Part shown: positions 51,905 through 61,298 of the stretch, one piece after another
Layout: every line of letters starts with the position of its first letter
Position numbering within the stretch: position 1 is the first letter of the stretch
Assembly (NCBI RefSeq): GCF_019679475.1
Contig: NZ_JAIEZP010000001.1
Coordinates: 1,798,001 to 1,862,000, forward strand
Direction: 5' to 3'
From: Hyphomonas sediminis
GTDB taxonomy: Bacteria; Pseudomonadota; Alphaproteobacteria; Caulobacterales; Hyphomonadaceae
DNA: 64,000 nucleotides
Program-made: the position numbers and the translations under genes
Notes under the pieces: generated by a model
What the model was told of the DNA's origin: nothing
Seen by the model: only the letters and a program-made list of their open reading frames with translations
Databases searched by the model: none

Positions 51905-53185
51905 CTACCGTTCGAACACCAGCTCGCCGCCGACGAAGGTTTTCATTACGCGGCCCTGCAGGCGGCGGCCATCGAAGGGGGAGTTGGTGGAGCGGGAGAG
52001 AAGGTCTTCGCGCTCGCAGAGCCAGGGTTTGCCGGGGTTCAGCAGGATGAGATCTGCCGGGGCGCCTTCGGCGAGGCGGCCCTGAGGCAGGCCGAGGATG
52101 CTGGCCGGGCCGATGGTGACCGGGGCGAGGGCTTCCAGCAGCGTGAGCGGGCCGTCATGATGAAGGCTCAGCAGGGCAGACAGCACGGTTTCGAGACCGG
52201 CGGCGCCGAAGGCCGCTTCGCCAAAGGGCAGGCGCTTTTCTTCCGGAGGCTGAGGATCGTGGGCGGAGACCACGGCGTCGATCTCGCCATCCTTCAGCGC
52301 CAGGATGAGCCCCTGGCGGGTTTCCTCGTCGCGGAAGGGCGGGTTCACCTTGCAATAGGTGAGATAGTCGCCAACATCGCGCTCATTGAAGAAGAAGGCA
52401 TGCGCGGCCGCCGTGGTGTAGACCTTGGCGCCGCGCGCGCGGGCGGCGGCGGCGATTTCCAGCGTGCGGGGCGTGGAGACCTGATCAAGCACAAGGCGGC
52501 AGCCGGTCTGCTCGGCCAGCGTCACATCGCGCATCGCGCCGATCCATTCAGCCTCCACCGGGATACCCGAGAGGCCAATGCGGGCGGCGAGCGCGCCGGC
52601 ATTCATCACGCCGGAGCCGGTCAGCGCGCGCTCATCAGGGCGAGACATGACGAGGGCGCCATTGGCGGCGGCATAGGCCATTGCGCGTTTCATCACCTGC
52701 GCATTGGCGACGGGAATGTCGCCATTGGTGAAGAGGATGGCGCCTGCCTCGGCCAGCAGGCCCAGCTCGGCCATCGCCTCGCCAGCAAGGCCGACGGTGA
52801 GCGCGCCGGCAGCATAAACGCGCGCCTTGGCGGTCTTCCGGGCACGGTCTGAAATGAATTGCAGCAGGGCCACGTCATCGATGACGGGACGCGTGCCGGG
52901 CATGACGACGAAACTGGTGATGCCACCGGCGAGGGCCGCGCGGGAGGCGGTTTCCAGCGTTTCCTTATGCTCGGCGCCGGGCTCGCCGGTCTTGACGCGC
53001 AGGTCGATCAGGCCGGGGGCAAGGCAGAGGCCGCCGGCGTCGCGCGTTTCCTTCGCGTCCGGGAAGGCGGCGTCTTCGCCCAGGCGGATTTCCTTGATCT
53101 TGCCCTTCTCGATGTAGATCGCGCCGGGGCTATCAAGCTCCGTAGCCGGATCGAGCAGGCGGGCATTGACGATGGCAAGGCTCAT
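51905..53185 (-). CDS. dihydroorotase-like protein lacking the metal-binding HxH (PyrC'/PyrX type)
   Basis: 426 residues of the class I dihydroorotase fold. The place of the usual HxH metal motif (DLHVHLREPG in active enzymes) reads [10 protein letters not shown] at residues 61-70, so both histidines are lost. Later sites are also altered: the HAED-type position reads MSRPDERAL, while a histidine remains in [13 protein letters not shown] and an aspartate in VVSAHDPQ. The protein is therefore very likely catalytically inactive. Such non-catalytic partners are known to form complexes with aspartate transcarbamoylase in some bacteria. The start overlaps the pyrB stop (ATGA), fitting that role. 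A true PyrC should be elsewhere. Confidence 0.88.
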   Translation of the reverse strand: MSLAIVNARLLDPATELDSPGAIYIEKGKIKEIRLGEDAAFPDAKETRDAGGLCLAPGLIDLRVKTGEPGAEHKETLETASRAALAGGITSFVVMPGTRPVIDDVALLQFISDRARKTAKARVYAAGALTVGLAGEAMAELGLLAEAGAILFTNGDIPVANAQVMKRAMAYAAANGALVMSRPDERALTGSGVMNAGALAARIGLSGIPVEAEWIGAMRDVTLAEQTGCRLVLDQVSTPRTLEIAAAARARGAKVYTTAAAHAFFFNERDVGDYLTYCKVNPPFRDEETRQGLILALKDGEIDAVVSAHDPQPPEEKRLPFGEAAFGAAGLETVLSALLSLHHDGPLTLLEALAPVTIGPASILGLPQGRLAEGAPADLILLNPGKPWLCEREDLLSRSTNSPFDGRRLQGRVMKTFVGGELVFER

Positions 53186-54129
53186 TTGCGGCTCCCGGCG
53201 AGAAGGTGAAGCACCGCTTCGCGCACGGCGACGCCCATTTCGACCTGCTGGGTGATGACCGAGCTGGAGCCGTCGGCCACGCTGCTTTCGATCTCGACGC
53301 CGCGGTTCATCGGGCCGGGGTGCATCACGGTGGCGTTGGGCTTGGCGAGGGCGAGGCGGGCCTGGGTGAGCCCGAAATAGCGGAAATATTCGCGCTGGCT
53401 GGGCAGGAAGGAGCCGTTCATGCGCTCCAGCTGCAGGCGCAACATCATCACGACATCGGCGCCTTTCAGGGCCTTGTCGAAATCGGAGGTCGCGCTTTCG
53501 GCGCCCCATGTGTCCGTGCCCGGAGGGGTCAGCGTCTTGGGGCCGCACAGATGCACGCGCGCGCCCATCAGGTGCAGCGCCTGCGTGGTGGAGCGGGCCA
53601 CGCGGCTGTGGGCGATGTCGCCGCAGATGACGACCTTGAGGCCCTCGATGCGGCCTTTGACGCGGCGGATGGTCAGCAGGTCCAGCAGCGCCTGGGTGGG
53701 GTGTTCATGCGTGCCGTCGCCGGCATTGATCACCGCGCAATCGACCTTGCGGGAGAGCAGCTTTGCCCCGCCCGAGGCCGAGTGGCGAACCACCAGCGCG
53801 TCCGGCTTCATGGCGTTCAGCGTCATCGCCGTGTCGATCAGGGTTTCGCCCTTCTTCACCGACGAGTTGGCGACCGGCATGGAGACGACATCGGCGCCAA
53901 GGCGGCGCGCGGCGATCTCGAAGCTCGACATGGTACGCGTGGAGTTCTCGAAGAAGAGGTTCACCACGGTCATACCGGTGAGCACGGGATCGGGCCGTTT
54001 GCCCGCGCGCGTCTTCTCGGCATAGCTGTCTGCAAGATCGAGAATATGATTGATGTCGAGGGGATGGAGACCTTCGATTCCGAGCAGATGCTCGTGATTG
54101 AAGGTGTAATCTGGTCTGGCCGCCGCCAT
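53182..54129 (-). CDS. pyrB: aspartate carbamoyltransferase catalytic subunit
   Basis: 315 residues. Carbamoyl-phosphate loop [31 protein letters not shown] (Lys), [13 protein letters not shown] and the aspartate-binding [11 protein letters not shown]. It makes carbamoyl-aspartate in pyrimidine synthesis. The start at 54129 has GGAGTACC-type spacing; the frame extends upstream without similarity. No pyrI regulatory gene is next to it. Overlaps the dihydroorotase-like gene by four bases. Confidence 0.97.
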   Translation of the reverse strand: MAAARPDYTFNHEHLLGIEGLHPLDINHILDLADSYAEKTRAGKRPDPVLTGMTVVNLFFENSTRTMSSFEIAARRLGADVVSMPVANSSVKKGETLIDTAMTLNAMKPDALVVRHSASGGAKLLSRKVDCAVINAGDGTHEHPTQALLDLLTIRRVKGRIEGLKVVICGDIAHSRVARSTTQALHLMGARVHLCGPKTLTPPGTDTWGAESATSDFDKALKGADVVMMLRLQLERMNGSFLPSQREYFRYFGLTQARLALAKPNATVMHPGPMNRGVEIESSVADGSSSVITQQVEMGVAVREAVLHLLAGSRK

Positions 54130-54231
54130 AGGAGTACCTCGGATTTTCGGCGGTGTAGGCGGGATTCTCCGGCGGGGCAAGTGTTTGGCGGAGCGGGGCG
54201 GGCGGAATGGGTGTGTGGTGTATCGCCTCTT

Positions 54232-54350
54232 TCGTCACGCTCGATGCGCAAAGCGCATCTGAGCGCCCATCTCCTGTCTGAGCGGTTGGGGTGGACTGGA
54301 TGGCGTCGGAGATAGGCCCTCAGACCGGCTGCGCCGGTCGAGGGTGACGA
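54232..54350. repeat. 119-bp palindromic interspersed element, copy 2
   Basis: TCGTCACGCTCGATGCGC at the left and CGGTCGAGGGTGACGA at the right, with ATCTGAGCGCCCATCTCC and GGAGATAGGCCCTCAGA inside. Same total length as the copies at 31315 and 56220. It fills most of the gap between pyrB and the AEC transporter gene. Confidence 0.9.
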
Positions 54351-54377
54351 AGGGTGGGGAGGATCAGTGCCTGGAAC

Positions 54378-55304
54378 TTAAACCGCGCCCAGCCACAGGA
54401 TCAGCGCCCATGTCAGCGGCAGGGTGAGGCTGGCCAGCACGGTCTGCACGGCGATGAGGTTGGCCGCCAGCGTTGTGTCGCCGCCGAGTTCGCGGGCGAG
54501 GACGTAGGAGTTGGGCGCTGTGGAGGTGGCCGCGCAGAGGAGCGCGATGGCGAGCGGCAGGCCGCTGAGGCCGAGCGGCAAGCCAATGGCGAGCACGAGC
54601 GCGGGCATTCCGAAGAGGCGGATGAGCGACCACGTAAACGTGCGCAGGCCCGCGCGGGTGAGCGCTTTCAGGTCCACGCCCGCCCCGGCGCTGAGCAGGC
54701 CGGTGGCGATGGCGGCATTGGCGAGGATGCGCAGTGTTTCATCAATGGGCTCGGGAATGCGAATATGCGCGGCGGCCAGCGCGATGCCGATGATACAGGC
54801 GATCACCAGCGGGTTGCGCGTCATGGCGAGGAAGGGGCGGGGCTTGGTGCCCGGCGGGCGCTCGGCATGGGCAGTGAGGGCGTAGACGGAGATCACGTTG
54901 GCGGCCGGGATCATCACGGCGGCGGCAAGGCCGACAAGCGCAACGCCTTCATCGCCAAACAGCGCCGCGCCGAGGGAGAGCGCGATGATCGTGTTCCAGC
55001 GTACATTCGACTGGATGATCGTGCCGATGGCCGGACGGTCGATCCCCGGCCAGCCATAGGCGGCGAGGCCGACGACGCCCATGACGCATTGGGCCGCCAC
55101 CAGCGTCGCAACCATCTGCCAGGGCGCGGTGTCGAACTCCGCATTGGCAAGCGCGCGCACGATGAGGGCGGGCAGGAGAACGAGGAAGGAGAGGCGATCA
55201 ATCGAGCGGAAGGCTTCGGGCGCGATCCAGCGGCGGGTGGACAGGAGCTGTCCCAGCGCAACGATCAGGATGACGGGCAGCAGGGCAACGAGGAAGGCGT
55301 TCAA
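54378..55304 (-). CDS. AEC (auxin efflux carrier) family transporter
   Basis: 308 residues from a TTG start that overlaps the ruvX stop by four bases. About ten hydrophobic segments; conserved family stretches are [34 protein letters not shown] and [21 protein letters not shown]. Such carriers move organic acids or unknown anions across the inner membrane. Substrate unknown. It is translationally coupled to ruvX. Confidence 0.88.
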   Translation of the reverse strand: MNAFLVALLPVILIVALGQLLSTRRWIAPEAFRSIDRLSFLVLLPALIVRALANAEFDTAPWQMVATLVAAQCVMGVVGLAAYGWPGIDRPAIGTIIQSNVRWNTIIALSLGAALFGDEGVALVGLAAAVMIPAANVISVYALTAHAERPPGTKPRPFLAMTRNPLVIACIIGIALAAAHIRIPEPIDETLRILANAAIATGLLSAGAGVDLKALTRAGLRTFTWSLIRLFGMPALVLAIGLPLGLSGLPLAIALLCAATSTAPNSYVLARELGGDTTLAANLIAVQTVLASLTLPLTWALILWLGAV

Positions 55305-55756
55305 GGGCGCTGCTCCAGCCGGGCGAGGGCATCCTGCAGGATGATGGTGGCGGCGGCCGCATCGATGCCGGCTTCCCGGCGCTGGCGCGAGGCCCCGGCG
55401 GCGCGGAACATGTCTGCCGCCTCGGCGGAGGAATAGCGCTCGTCCTGGAAGGCGATGGGGATGTCCCGGACTTTCCGGATGCTGGAGGCCAGCGTGCGGA
55501 CGGACTGGACGCGCGGGCCGGCGGTGCCATCGGCATTCAGCGGCAGGCCGATGATGAGGGCGACGGCTTCGCGCTGGTCGTAGATCTGGAACAGGCGGTC
55601 CAGCGCGGGGGCGAGCTTCTTCTTCAGGATCGTCTCGACCGGGGAGGCCATCATGCGGATGCGATCGGTTGCGGCGACGCCTATGGTGGCGGTGCCGGGG
55701 TCTATGCCCAGCAATACACCCTCGCGGGGCAGGTCGAAGAGGTCCACAACAGCCAT
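55301..55756 (-). CDS. ruvX: Holliday junction resolvase-like protein RuvX (YqgF)
   Basis: 151 residues. RNase H-like fold with Asp in [18 protein letters not shown], Glu in [10 protein letters not shown] and the final Asp in [15 protein letters not shown]. The usual GT(K)RIG reads GTATIG, which is a small departure from the family. Involved in pre-16S rRNA 5' processing and perhaps junction resolution. Start at 55756 is chosen by motif position; upstream in-frame sequence overlaps gatC on the other strand. Confidence 0.92.
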   Translation of the reverse strand: MAVVDLFDLPREGVLLGIDPGTATIGVAATDRIRMMASPVETILKKKLAPALDRLFQIYDQREAVALIIGLPLNADGTAGPRVQSVRTLASSIRKVRDIPIAFQDERYSSAEAADMFRAAGASRQRREAGIDAAAATIILQDALARLEQRP

Positions 55757-55831
55757 GACAAGCGGGAGCCTTACAGCCTTGATGGGGCTCTGCCTATGGC
55801 GTATGGGGCGGAGACTATCTGGAGTTTGCTC

Positions 55832-56119
55832 ATGAGCGTTACCCGCGACGATGTCCGCAAAGTTGCCCGCCTGTCCCGCATTGCGGTACCGGAAGAGCGT
55901 CTGGACGAGCTGGCCGGGGAACTCAACGGCATTCTCGGCTGGATCGACCAGCTGAACGAAGTGGATGTCGAGGGCGTCGAGCCGCTGACCTCCGTGGTCG
56001 AGACGAAACTGCCGATGCGCGACGACGTGGTGACGGATGGCAACATCCAGGACCAGGTGCTGGCGAACGCGCCGCGCAGCGAGCATGGGTTTTTCGTTGT
56101 GCCGAAGGCGGTTGAGTAA
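55832..56119 (+). CDS. gatC: aspartyl/glutamyl-tRNA amidotransferase subunit C
   Basis: 95 residues. [42 protein letters not shown] and [17 protein letters not shown], then [10 protein letters not shown]: the whole GatC pattern. It stabilises GatAB in the conversion of Glu-tRNA(Gln) (and often Asp-tRNA(Asn)) to the amidated forms. The ATG at 55832 has a TGGAG box upstream. gatA, normally its next neighbour, is 3.6 kb away. Confidence 0.96.
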   Translation: MSVTRDDVRKVARLSRIAVPEERLDELAGELNGILGWIDQLNEVDVEGVEPLTSVVETKLPMRDDVVTDGNIQDQVLANAPRSEHGFFVVPKAVE

Positions 56120-56219
56120 CCGCTTACCGTTTCAAAAATCCGGAATGCAGCCCTCGTCCTGAGCGTCACTCGGCGGCTCAGAGTGAGCGGTTTGCCGTGA
56201 TTGCGTATGCTCTCCTCAT

Positions 56220-56338
56220 TCGTCACGCTCGATGGACTTCAGGCCATCTGAGCGCCCATCTCCGAACGTCGTCGCCGGAGCAGGCTGTGATGGCAGGAGA
56301 TAGGCCCTCAGACCGGCTTGCGCCGGTCGAGGGTGACG
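56220..56338. repeat. 119-bp palindromic interspersed element, copy 3
   Basis: TCGTCACGCTCGATGG at the left, CGGTCGAGGGTGACG at the right, same inner blocks as the other copies. It lies between gatC and the convergent oxidoreductase gene. The 333-base gap 56120-56452 holds this and the hairpin at 56408 and no gene. Confidence 0.9.
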
Positions 56339-56407
56339 GCGTGGATAGGCGGGATTTTGCTGACCGGCTGTTGGCGGATTTCGGGTCAAGCCAGCCCTCA
56401 TCCCCAA

Positions 56408-56431
56408 CCCCTTCTCCCGCGGGAGAAGGGG
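56408..56431. terminator. perfect 24-base palindrome with T-run (terminator-like repeat)
   Basis: CCCCTTCTCCCGCGGGAGAAGGGG followed by CTTTT. It lies 22 bases beyond the stop of the oxidoreductase gene (minus strand) and downstream of gatC (plus strand). Similar to the repeat at 22914-22957, so it is both a repeat family member and a likely terminator. Confidence 0.6.
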
Positions 56432-56452
56432 CTTTTAGGCACTGCGCGCCGC

Positions 56453-57592
56453 CTATTTCGCCGGGTTGATCAGGTATTTCGTCCCCGTCGCCTTGGCGTT
56501 GTAGGCGTGCAGGGTTTCCAGATCGAGCGCTTCGGCCAGCGAGATTTCGGCAGTGTAGGCGCTGGCGAAGGTGGTGGTCAGCTCGTCCATCACGCGCTGG
56601 CGCATCCTGGCGCGGGTTTCGGCGCCGGCCTTCTGCAGGAAGGGCGTCAGCAGGTAGCCCGAGAGGTTCCAGGCAAAGCCCACGCCGGGGGGCACGATGG
56701 TGGGCGACATGTCGAGCCGGCCATAGATGTAGACCTGCGTTTCCTTGCCAGAGCCGTAGCGGCTGTATTCCTTCATGTTGCGGGTGGCGCCCGCTTCCAT
56801 GGCGATCAGCAGCTGGCCGGCGAGCGGGCCGCCGCCGATGGCGTCAAAGCCGATGGTCGCGCCGGTTTCGGCCAGCGCGGTGATCAGCTCTTCCATGAAG
56901 TTGGGCGAGGAAGAATCGACGACATATTTCGCGCCGATGGATCTGAGCAGGTCGGCCTGCTCCTTCTTGCGGACGATGTTGACCAGCGGGACATTGTCCT
57001 TCTGGCAGATCTTCACCAGCATCTGGCCGAGGTTTGACGCGGCCGCCGTGTGGACGAGGCCGGTGCCGCCCTTGGCGCGCATCGTCTCGACAAAGGAAAG
57101 CGCCGTCAGCGGGTTCACATAGCAGGAGGCGCCATCGCGGGAGGTCGCCCCGGCGGGCAGTTCCATCACCTGCTGGATGTTGAGTGTGCGGTATTGGGAA
57201 TACATTTCGCCGCCGAGCGCCGTGACGCGCTTGCCGAGCAGGGCCTGGGCGGCGGGCGAGGAACCTGCCTTCACGACGACACCGGCGCCTTCATTGCCAA
57301 CCGGCATCGACTGGTCGAGGCGGGCCGCCAGCGCGCGCAGGGAAGGCGGCGGCACATCGGCGGTGATGACCGGGCGGTCTTTCGTGCCGGAGGCCTTGGC
57401 GGTGCTCATGTCGGCGCCGCCGACGAGGAGGCCGAGATCGGACGGGTTGATCGGGGTCGCTTCGACCTGGATGACCACATCATCGGGGCCGGGCTCGGCC
57501 ACGGGCACTTCGGCCAGCGACAGCTCGAGTTTGCCGTCTTTGGTGACAAGGCTGCGCAGTTGCAGGCCGGTGGTGGGGACGTTGCTGGACAT
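56453..57592 (-). CDS. zinc-binding-dehydrogenase-type quinone oxidoreductase (MDR superfamily)
   Basis: 379 residues. GroES-like N-domain (LSLAEVPVAEPGPDDVVIQVE, INPSDLGLLVG, GNEGAGVVVKAG), then a Rossmann domain with GLVHTAAASNLGQMLVKIC, a variant of the usual AAAGGVG nucleotide motif. No structural-zinc cysteine cluster, so it belongs with quinone-reductase/alcohol dehydrogenase-like MDRs. Natural substrate unknown. The start at 57592 is chosen at the family-like N-terminus; the upstream frame is open to 57658. Confidence 0.88.
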   Translation of the reverse strand: MSSNVPTTGLQLRSLVTKDGKLELSLAEVPVAEPGPDDVVIQVEATPINPSDLGLLVGGADMSTAKASGTKDRPVITADVPPPSLRALAARLDQSMPVGNEGAGVVVKAGSSPAAQALLGKRVTALGGEMYSQYRTLNIQQVMELPAGATSRDGASCYVNPLTALSFVETMRAKGGTGLVHTAAASNLGQMLVKICQKDNVPLVNIVRKKEQADLLRSIGAKYVVDSSSPNFMEELITALAETGATIGFDAIGGGPLAGQLLIAMEAGATRNMKEYSRYGSGKETQVYIYGRLDMSPTIVPPGVGFAWNLSGYLLTPFLQKAGAETRARMRQRVMDELTTTFASAYTAEISLAEALDLETLHAYNAKATGTKYLINPAK

Positions 57593-57680
57593 TCTGGTAT
57601 TCCTCCCGGGTAAATTATGGATGGTACAGTCAGGCGTTCGATCGCGTGGCCATATCACCTTTGATGGGGCCTCTGGGGCA

Positions 57681-57745
57681 AATCAATTTGTTGATTTTTA
57701 AGCATTTATCCCATATATTCAAAAATTGAGAAAACATGGGATAAA
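57681..57745. promoter_or_regulatory. AT-rich control region with a 10-bp inverted repeat
   Basis: TTTATCCCAT (57705-57714) and ATGGGATAAA (57736-57745) are perfect inverted copies 21 bases apart. A second smaller inverted repeat, AATCAA/TTGATT, lies at 57681-57696. The segment is much more AT-rich than its surroundings and sits between two divergent genes. The right arm ends 16 bases before the ATG at 57762, so a bound regulator would block the nucleotidyltransferase gene promoter or ribosome access. Confidence 0.6.
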
Positions 57746-57761
57746 TCGTGTGGCGGCAGTC

Positions 57762-58736
57762 ATGCCTTTCTCTGATGAACAACTTCGCACGCTCATCAAC
57801 CTGCGTCAGCGTTATGACGTCTGGATGGAAGCGGAGCGCCAGCTGGCGCAGCTGCCTTATGACCTGAGGCGCAAGATCGTTGATGGCAAGACCTATCTCT
57901 ATGAAATCTTTGACCATCGGGGCAACGGCAAGAGCCTGGGCCGTATGAACGACGCGCTGGAAGCGCAGTTCAATACCTACCGGGATGCCAAGCTTGCCGC
58001 GCAGGCCCAGCGGGACGGATCCCTCCCGGTCGTGACGGAGAGCGCGCGCCTTTATCGGGCGTTGCGCTTGCCAATGCTGTCGAGCGGGGCTGGCGCGATC
58101 CTGCAGGAATGCGACCGGCGAACGCTGCTGGGCGATCATCTTCTCGTTGTCGGTACCAACGCTCTGGCCGCGTATGCGATCGAGGCTGCCGGGTTTCTCA
58201 CCGGCGCCCCGGACGAGACTGAAGACTTTGACCTGGCCTGGTCCGCAACGGAAGGTCATGAGGGTGAGGCGCTCGTGTGGAGCATGCTCAAGGCGGTTGA
58301 TCCTACATTTACGGTGAATACGGAGCGTACCTTTCAGGCGCGCAACGCCAAGGCCTATGAGGTGGAGATTCTTGTGGCCCCGTCCCGTGTGGGCACGATG
58401 GGCCGAAATGATCGACCCAAGCCGGTTCCGTTGCCGGAGCAGGAATGGCTGCTGCTGGGACGGCCTGTCGACCAGGTGGCCGTTTGCCGGGATGGAACGC
58501 CTGTCAGGATTGTTGCGCCTGATCCGAGATGGTTCGCGCTGCAGAAATTGTGGATGTCGGACAAGGCGACGCGAGATCCGCTGAAGCGTCCCAAGGACAG
58601 AAAGCAGGGCGTTGCCTTGCTCAGGGCGGTCGCTGAAGCCATGCCGCAATATCCGATGGATGCCGGATTTGAGGCGGGGGTCCCGGACGAACTCAGGCCT
58701 TACTATGAGGGCTGGTGTTCCGGCCGGCTGACCTAG
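57762..58736 (+). CDS. GSU2403-type nucleotidyltransferase-fold protein
   Basis: 324 residues from the ATG (GTG at 57750 is an alternative). An N-terminal helical part (DEQLRTLINLRQRYDVWMEA to LPYDLRRKIVDG) precedes a nucleotidyltransferase-like fold: VVGTNALAAYAIEAAG, DETEDFDLAWSATE and a C-terminal helical part with ALQKLWMSDKATRDPLKRPKDRKQ. The DxD-like pair (EDFDL) corresponds to the metal site of this superfamily. Biochemical role unknown; related folds act in toxin-antitoxin or defence settings. It is close to an AT-rich operator. Confidence 0.8.
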   Translation: MPFSDEQLRTLINLRQRYDVWMEAERQLAQLPYDLRRKIVDGKTYLYEIFDHRGNGKSLGRMNDALEAQFNTYRDAKLAAQAQRDGSLPVVTESARLYRALRLPMLSSGAGAILQECDRRTLLGDHLLVVGTNALAAYAIEAAGFLTGAPDETEDFDLAWSATEGHEGEALVWSMLKAVDPTFTVNTERTFQARNAKAYEVEILVAPSRVGTMGRNDRPKPVPLPEQEWLLLGRPVDQVAVCRDGTPVRIVAPDPRWFALQKLWMSDKATRDPLKRPKDRKQGVALLRAVAEAMPQYPMDAGFEAGVPDELRPYYEGWCSGRLT

Positions 58737-58742
58737 GCGGGC

Positions 58743-59126
58743 TCAGATCGCCTCGTCGGCAAAGTCTTCGTAGTCGATCAGGATTTCGGCGCCCTCTTGC
58801 AGGGCGATGCGCGTGGTCAGGGTGACGGTTTCTGCTGCGGCGTCAACGATGAAGTCCGAATTGGCGTCGCGGCTGTGATTGCACATCGAGATGTTGCCGA
58901 AGGCGACGGCGGCGCGGATGGCACCGTCCGCGCGTTCGTCGACATAGAAAACGTAGTGGTAGAGGCGCGTGGCCTTCAGGTGCTCGGTATCCTCATGGCT
59001 GAGGATGAGCAGCGGATAGACCCCGATGAGGGTGCCTGCGGGAATGTCAGTAGAGGCAAACAGTCCGCGTCCATGAAGGGGCGAGGTTTTGACCTCGACG
59101 CGCGCGCCCCCGGATGATGTGATCAT
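58743..59126 (-). CDS. SET-domain protein
   Basis: 127 residues, nearly all one SET domain. VKTSPLHGRGLFASTDIPAG (SAM-side strand), FGNISMCNHSRDANSDFIV (the NHS motif) and GAEILIDYEDFADEAI (the catalytic Tyr motif). This is a compact bacterial SET protein without pre- or post-SET cysteines. It could methylate lysine in an unknown protein. The ATG at 59144 is an alternative start. The stop is 6 bases from the convergent nucleotidyltransferase gene. Confidence 0.86.
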   Translation of the reverse strand: MITSSGGARVEVKTSPLHGRGLFASTDIPAGTLIGVYPLLILSHEDTEHLKATRLYHYVFYVDERADGAIRAAVAFGNISMCNHSRDANSDFIVDAAAETVTLTTRIALQEGAEILIDYEDFADEAI

Positions 59127-59180
59127 GAGCGGGGTGTCTAGCACGCCCGGTGGCGGCTGCCAGCCGGGCGCGCGGGAAAA

Positions 59181-59630
59181 TTATTCGGCGGGTGCGTCAG
59201 CGGGTGCGTCGGCGGACTCTTCAGCCTTTGTCGCGTTCTTGTCCCATTTGCGGATCTCCTTGATCTGGCAACGCTGCGGGCCGAGGCCGACATCGCCGCC
59301 CATCAGGGAGGTGCTGACGATCAGGGCGTCGCCCCTGGACAGGCAGCTGGTGGCAGAATCGATGCCGATGCTCATGGCATCGTCGAGGTTCGGGCAGCTG
59401 CCGAAGACTTCGACCATGTATTCCTTCTTGCCGTCGCGCAGGACGACCGTTTTCTTCTCGTTCATGCTGAAGCCGTCAATCGAGGAGGTAAAGCAGGCAT
59501 TGTTGACCACCTCGCCGAGGCGCGGATCGCCCTCATAAGCGGCAAAGCCTTCGGGCTTGCGCTCGGCTGGCGTGGACTGGCAGGCCGCCAGCAGGGCGGT
59601 GGCGAGAACAAGGGCGGCGGGGCGCAGCAT
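59181..59630 (-). CDS. lipoprotein resembling the DUF6491 family
   Basis: 149 residues. Lipobox LLAACQS (Cys near 16). The body has three cysteines in NACFTSSIDGF, VFGSCPNLDDAM and QRCQIKEIRKW, a pattern seen in DUF6491-type envelope lipoproteins. A short charged tail (AEESADAPADAPAE) ends the protein. Function unknown. The ATG at 59630 has GGAG 7 bases upstream; the open frame runs far back over gatA and is not coding there. Confidence 0.72.
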   Translation of the reverse strand: MLRPAALVLATALLAACQSTPAERKPEGFAAYEGDPRLGEVVNNACFTSSIDGFSMNEKKTVVLRDGKKEYMVEVFGSCPNLDDAMSIGIDSATSCLSRGDALIVSTSLMGGDVGLGPQRCQIKEIRKWDKNATKAEESADAPADAPAE

Positions 59631-59754
59631 GGAACACTCCTGAAGCTGGATAGAAGCAGGCGTTATCTGTGCACCCGGCCTGCAACCGCAGCAAGCGGCC
59701 TCACGGACACTTGAACTTTTGGGCGTTGGGGCATAGCAGGCAGGGTTCATTTCC

Positions 59755-61239
59755 ATGGAATTTCCGATGACCGACCTGACCGAGCTGACCCTTGCCGCCG
59801 CGCTGGATGGACTGAAATCGAAGCAGTTTTCCTCGGTGGAGATCACCGATGCGTTCCTGTCGGCCATGGAGAAGGCCCGCATCCTCAACGCCTATGTGGT
59901 CGAGACGCCTGAAAAGGCCCGTGAAATGGCCAAGGCATCGGACGCCCGCATCGCCAAGGGCGAAGGTGGCCGCCTCGAAGGCGCCCCGCTGGGCATCAAG
60001 GATCTTTACTGCACCAAGGGCGTCCGCACGACGGCCTGTTCCAACATCCTTGGCGAGTTCACGCCGACCTATGAATCGACCGTCACGCAGAACCTGTGGG
60101 ACGAAGGCGCCGTCATGCTGGGCAAGCTCAACATGGACGAATTCGCCATGGGCTCGTCCAACGAGACCTCGCGCTTTGGCCCGCCGATCAACCCCTGGCG
60201 CCGTCAGGGCGACAATGCAGGGCTGACGCCGGGCGGCTCCTCTGGCGGCTCGGCTGCGGCCGTTTCCGGCAATCTGTGCCTGGCTGCGACAGCCTCCGAC
60301 ACCGGCGGCTCGATCCGCCAGCCGGCCTCCTTTACCGGCACCGTTGGCATCAAGCCGACCTATGGCCGGGCCAGCCGCTACGGCATGGTGGCGTTTGCCT
60401 CCTCGCTCGACCAGGCAGGCCCGATCGCCAAGACGGTGGACGACAGCGCCCTCCTGTTGGAGATCATGTGCAGCCATGACCCGAAAGATTCTACCTCGCT
60501 GAACATCGAGACGCCGGACTGGCGCGCCGATGTGCGCAAGGGCGTCAAAGGCATGAAGATCGGGATTCCGAAGGAGTATCGTATCGAGGGCCTTTCCGAC
60601 GAGATTGACGCGCTGTGGCAGCAGGGCATCAAATGGCTGAAGGAAGCGGGCGCTGAGATCGTCGATATTTCCCTGCCGCACACGAAATACGCGCTGCCGG
60701 CCTATTACATCGTGGCCCCGGCGGAAGCCTCGTCCAACCTCGCCCGCTATGACGGCATGCGTTATGGCGCGCGCGTTGACGGCGCAAACCTGACGGGCAC
60801 CTATGAAGGCACGCGCGCCAGCGGCTTCGGCAAGGAAGTGCAGCGCCGCCTGATGATCGGTACCTATGTGCTCTCCTCAGGCTATTACGACGCCTATTAC
60901 CTCCGGGCACAGAAGGTCCGCACGCGCATCTTGCAGGATTTCGTGGACGCCTTCGAGACGTGCGACGCGATCCTTACCCCGGCGTGCCCGTCACCTGCCT
61001 TTGCGTTCGGCGAGAAGTCCGGCGACCCGATCGAGATGTATCTCAACGATGTGTTCACGGTGACGGCAAACCTTGCCGGCCTGCCGGGCATTGCGGTGCC
61101 TGCTGGCCTCTCGGCCAATGGCCTGCCGCTGGGCCTGCAGGTGATCGGCAAGGCGCTGGACGAGAGCGCGTGTTTCCGCGTCGGCGGCACGCTGGAAGAA
61201 GCCGCCGGCTTCGTGGCCAAGCCCGATCGCTGGTGGTAA
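59755..61239 (+). CDS. gatA: aspartyl/glutamyl-tRNA amidotransferase subunit A
   Basis: 494 residues of the amidase-signature fold. Ser-cisSer-Lys triad: Lys in [13 protein letters not shown] (near 82), Ser in [14 protein letters not shown] (near 160) and Ser in [12 protein letters not shown] (near 184). It produces ammonia from glutamine for GatB. The ATG at 59767 is an alternative start. gatB follows after two small genes, gatC is 3.6 kb upstream. Confidence 0.97.
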   Translation: MEFPMTDLTELTLAAALDGLKSKQFSSVEITDAFLSAMEKARILNAYVVETPEKAREMAKASDARIAKGEGGRLEGAPLGIKDLYCTKGVRTTACSNILGEFTPTYESTVTQNLWDEGAVMLGKLNMDEFAMGSSNETSRFGPPINPWRRQGDNAGLTPGGSSGGSAAAVSGNLCLAATASDTGGSIRQPASFTGTVGIKPTYGRASRYGMVAFASSLDQAGPIAKTVDDSALLLEIMCSHDPKDSTSLNIETPDWRADVRKGVKGMKIGIPKEYRIEGLSDEIDALWQQGIKWLKEAGAEIVDISLPHTKYALPAYYIVAPAEASSNLARYDGMRYGARVDGANLTGTYEGTRASGFGKEVQRRLMIGTYVLSSGYYDAYYLRAQKVRTRILQDFVDAFETCDAILTPACPSPAFAFGEKSGDPIEMYLNDVFTVTANLAGLPGIAVPAGLSANGLPLGLQVIGKALDESACFRVGGTLEEAAGFVAKPDRWW

Positions 61240-61298
61240 GCGCCCTCCTGCAGCTTGGTTCATAGCCAAGGGCTGCAGGGGGTGTTAAATTCCCGGCC

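Noticed and set aside
50798..52852. 684-codon plus-strand open frame
   Set aside because: Antisense shadow of the MATE and dihydroorotase-like genes; composition is His/Gln/Arg-rich.
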